Below, in pieces: positions 34,320-35,947 of a stretch of 35,947 bases of DNA. The notes beneath the pieces were generated by a model. That model had not been told where the DNA came from. It ran no database searches and saw only the letters and a list, made by a program, of their open reading frames with translations. Made by a program: the position numbers and the translations under genes. The stretch lies in the NCBI GenBank assembly GCA_946886855.1, contig CAMPJJ010000060.1:1-35947 (forward strand), read 5' to 3'. The stretch is from an uncultured Roseateles sp. GTDB lineage: Bacteria > Pseudomonadota > Gammaproteobacteria > Burkholderiales > Burkholderiaceae. The stretch's first letter is position 1; every line of letters begins with the position of its first letter.

Positions 34320-35249
34320 ATGACCTCTTCCCCCCAACGACTGCTGGGCGCCGCGCTGCTGGCCGCCGCGGCGCTGATGGCCGCGCCGCACGCGTCCGCG
34401 CAACCCAAGCCCTATCCCGCCGCCTTCAAGGTGCAGGACATCGCCACCAACGGCACCACGCTGCATGTGCGCGTCGGCGGCAGCGGACCCGCGGTCGTGC
34501 TCCTGCACGGCTTCGGCGACACCGGCGACATGTGGACGCCGCTGGCCGTCGAACTGGCCAGGAACCACCGCGTCGTCGTGCCGGACCTGCGCGGCATCGG
34601 CCTGTCGGCCAAGCCCGAGGCCGGCTACGAGAAGATGAACCAGGCCAAGGACATCCGCGGCGTGCTGGACCAGCTGGGCATCGACCAGGCGGACGTGGTC
34701 GGCCACGACATCGGCGTCATGGTGGCCTATGCCTACGCCGCGAGCTACCCGGCGAAGACGACCCGCCTGGTCGTGATGGATGCGCCGCCGCCGGGCATTC
34801 CCCCGTGGGACGAGGTCGTGCGCAATCCCAAGCTGTGGCATTTCGACTTCTACGGCAAGGACGTGTTCCGTCTTCTGCAAGGACGCGAGCGCATCTTCCT
34901 GGACCGGTTCTACAACGACTTCGGCGGACAGCCCGAGAAGATCGACGAAGGCACCCGCAACCACTACTCGAAGCTCTACGCGCGCCCCGGTGCGATGAAG
35001 GGGGCCTTGTCCCAGTTCCAGGCCTTCCGCCAGGATGCCAAGGACAACCTGGAGGCGATGAAGACCAAGCTCACGATGCCGGTGCTGGCGATCGGCGGGG
35101 AGAAGTCGTTCGCGGGGCTGGAGGCCGTGGCGATGCGCAACGCGGCCACCAACGTCACCGAACTGGTCATCCCGCGCGCGGGCCACTGGCTGATGGAAGA
35201 GGAGCCCGCCGCCGTCGTCCAGGGCGTCACGGACTTCCTGGCCAAGTAG
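34320..35249 (+). CDS. Exported alpha/beta hydrolase, epoxide-hydrolase-like
   Basis: A 309-residue protein with a signal peptide (cleavage near residue 27, after HASAQ). The alpha/beta-hydrolase core has HGFGDTGDMW (oxyanion HG), PDLRGIGLS, and the nucleophile elbow VVGHDIG with Asp130. An aspartate there is characteristic of epoxide hydrolases and haloalkane dehalogenases rather than esterases. The catalytic histidine is His289 in RAGHWLMEEEP. Export to the periplasm is unusual for this enzyme group. AAGGAGC gives a strong ribosome site. Substrate unknown; a role in detoxifying reactive epoxides or halides is an inference. Confidence 0.88.
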   Translation: MTSSPQRLLGAALLAAAALMAAPHASAQPKPYPAAFKVQDIATNGTTLHVRVGGSGPAVVLLHGFGDTGDMWTPLAVELARNHRVVVPDLRGIGLSAKPEAGYEKMNQAKDIRGVLDQLGIDQADVVGHDIGVMVAYAYAASYPAKTTRLVVMDAPPPGIPPWDEVVRNPKLWHFDFYGKDVFRLLQGRERIFLDRFYNDFGGQPEKIDEGTRNHYSKLYARPGAMKGALSQFQAFRQDAKDNLEAMKTKLTMPVLAIGGEKSFAGLEAVAMRNAATNVTELVIPRAGHWLMEEEPAAVVQGVTDFLAK

Positions 35250-35308
35250 GCGCTGCCGCGACGACAAGCCGCTCACCGGACTCATCCACCCGTTCCCGAG
35301 GAATTTCC

Positions 35309-35914
35309 ATGTCACACCCTTTCCCCATCCGCCTGGCCGTCGTCTATCACAGCGGCTACGGCCACACGGCTCGGCAGGCTCAGGCCGTCGCACGCGGTGC
35401 CGACACCGCCGGCGACGTCGAGGTGACGCTGGTGCCTGTCGACGACGTCGAGCAGCACTGGGACCTGTTGGCCCAGGCCGATGCCATCGTCTTCGGCGCG
35501 CCGACCTACATGGGCAGCGCGTCGGCGCAGTTCAAGACGTTCATGGACGCGACGTCGCGCACCGTGTTCGCCAAGGGCGGACTGTGGCGCGACAAGGTCG
35601 CCGCGGGCTTCACAAACTCGGCTTCGCGCTCGGGCGACAAGCTGGCGACGCTGCAGCAGCTGTCCATCTTCGCTGCGCAGCACGGCATGCACTGGGTCAA
35701 CCTGGGCCTGCCGCCGGGCCACAACAGCGCCACGTCGACCGAGGACACGCTCAACCGCCACGGCTTCTTCCTCGGTGCGGCCGCCCAGTCCGATGCCGAT
35801 CAGGGCCCCGACGTGGCGCCGCCGCCGGCCGACCTGTCGACGGCCGAGCACCTGGGCCAGCGCGTGGCCGTCGTGGCCAGGCAGTTGCTGGCCGGCCGCG
35901 CGGCCGTGGCCTGA
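35309..35914 (+). CDS. Flavodoxin-fold NAD(P)H:quinone oxidoreductase-like protein (WrbA-related)
   Basis: A 201-residue flavoprotein. The FMN phosphate loop is at residues 13-20 (YHSGYGHT). APTYMGSASAQFKTFMD and the central GGLWRDKVAAGFTNSASRSGDK are typical of WrbA/NAD(P)H-dependent FMN reductases. Such enzymes reduce quinones by two electrons and protect against redox cycling. GAGGAA precedes the ATG at 35309. It is the third gene of the SDR-hydrolase-flavodoxin operon, 59 nt after the hydrolase. The remaining 33 nt of the window hold no feature I can name. Confidence 0.9.
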   Translation: MSHPFPIRLAVVYHSGYGHTARQAQAVARGADTAGDVEVTLVPVDDVEQHWDLLAQADAIVFGAPTYMGSASAQFKTFMDATSRTVFAKGGLWRDKVAAGFTNSASRSGDKLATLQQLSIFAAQHGMHWVNLGLPPGHNSATSTEDTLNRHGFFLGAAAQSDADQGPDVAPPPADLSTAEHLGQRVAVVARQLLAGRAAVA

Positions 35915-35947
35915 TGCAGCCGGGGTCGTCCTTCGGAGGCGCCCCCC

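Overview
The window is GC-rich chromosomal DNA with the gene order of a betaproteobacterium of the order Burkholderiales. The Rubrivivax/Roseateles/Mitsuaria group (Sphaerotilaceae) is my best guess. The markers for this are the rhodanese-grxC-secB-gpsA block, the aa3 oxidase block in the order coxB-coxA-small assembly protein-ctaG-DUF2970-coxC, then a twin-membrane protein, surf1-scoL-ctaA-ctaB-sco, and rpoH. The taxon is inferred from synteny and protein style, not from a marker gene.

Layout. 1-5286 (+): the end of a PstS-like phosphate-binding protein, a methyl-accepting chemotaxis protein, a rhodanese, grxC, secB, gpsA and a Bug-type solute-binding protein. 5340-6584 (-): trmL and comF. 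6606-7523 (+): a BioC-like methyltransferase homologue. 7803-17341 (mostly +): the complete cytochrome c oxidase structural and assembly cluster, including heme O and heme A synthesis and two Sco-type copper proteins. 17409-18323 (-): the heat-shock sigma factor rpoH, preceded by a perfect CIRCE operator. 18481-21285 (-): a large membrane sensor histidine kinase. 21492-25834 (-): a tripartite EmrAB/OMF drug efflux operon facing a divergent TetR-family regulator (25942-26676, +). 26660-33315 (-): an SDR, two linked unknown exported proteins, a 967-residue winged-helix/STAND-ATPase regulator and a NarL-type regulator with a degenerate receiver. 33522-35914 (+): a short operon of SDR, exported epoxide-hydrolase-like protein and flavodoxin-type quinone reductase, divergent from the two regulators.

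The most interesting points are these. (i) The CIRCE element overlaps a plausible rpoH promoter, so the sigma-32 regulon would sit under HrcA control. (ii) The accessory regulator island at 27.5-35.9 kb has eight copies of a GTGAA[G/T] half-site, several at 10-11 bp helical phasing, in the two intergenic regions around its regulators. This looks like a self-contained, undescribed sensory/detoxification module. (iii) Four codon-multiple tandem repeat arrays lie within the histidine-kinase/efflux region. (iv) A second, divergent Sco-like protein inside the cox operon keeps all three copper ligands. (v) Two divergent genes share a single CATG as both start codons.

No gene-free stretch exceeds 300 bases. 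The longest are 7524-7802 (coxB leader with a long hairpin), 33316-33521 (half-site cluster) and 21286-21491 (9-bp tandem repeat). I saw no rRNA, tRNA, insertion sequence, CRISPR array or prophage gene.
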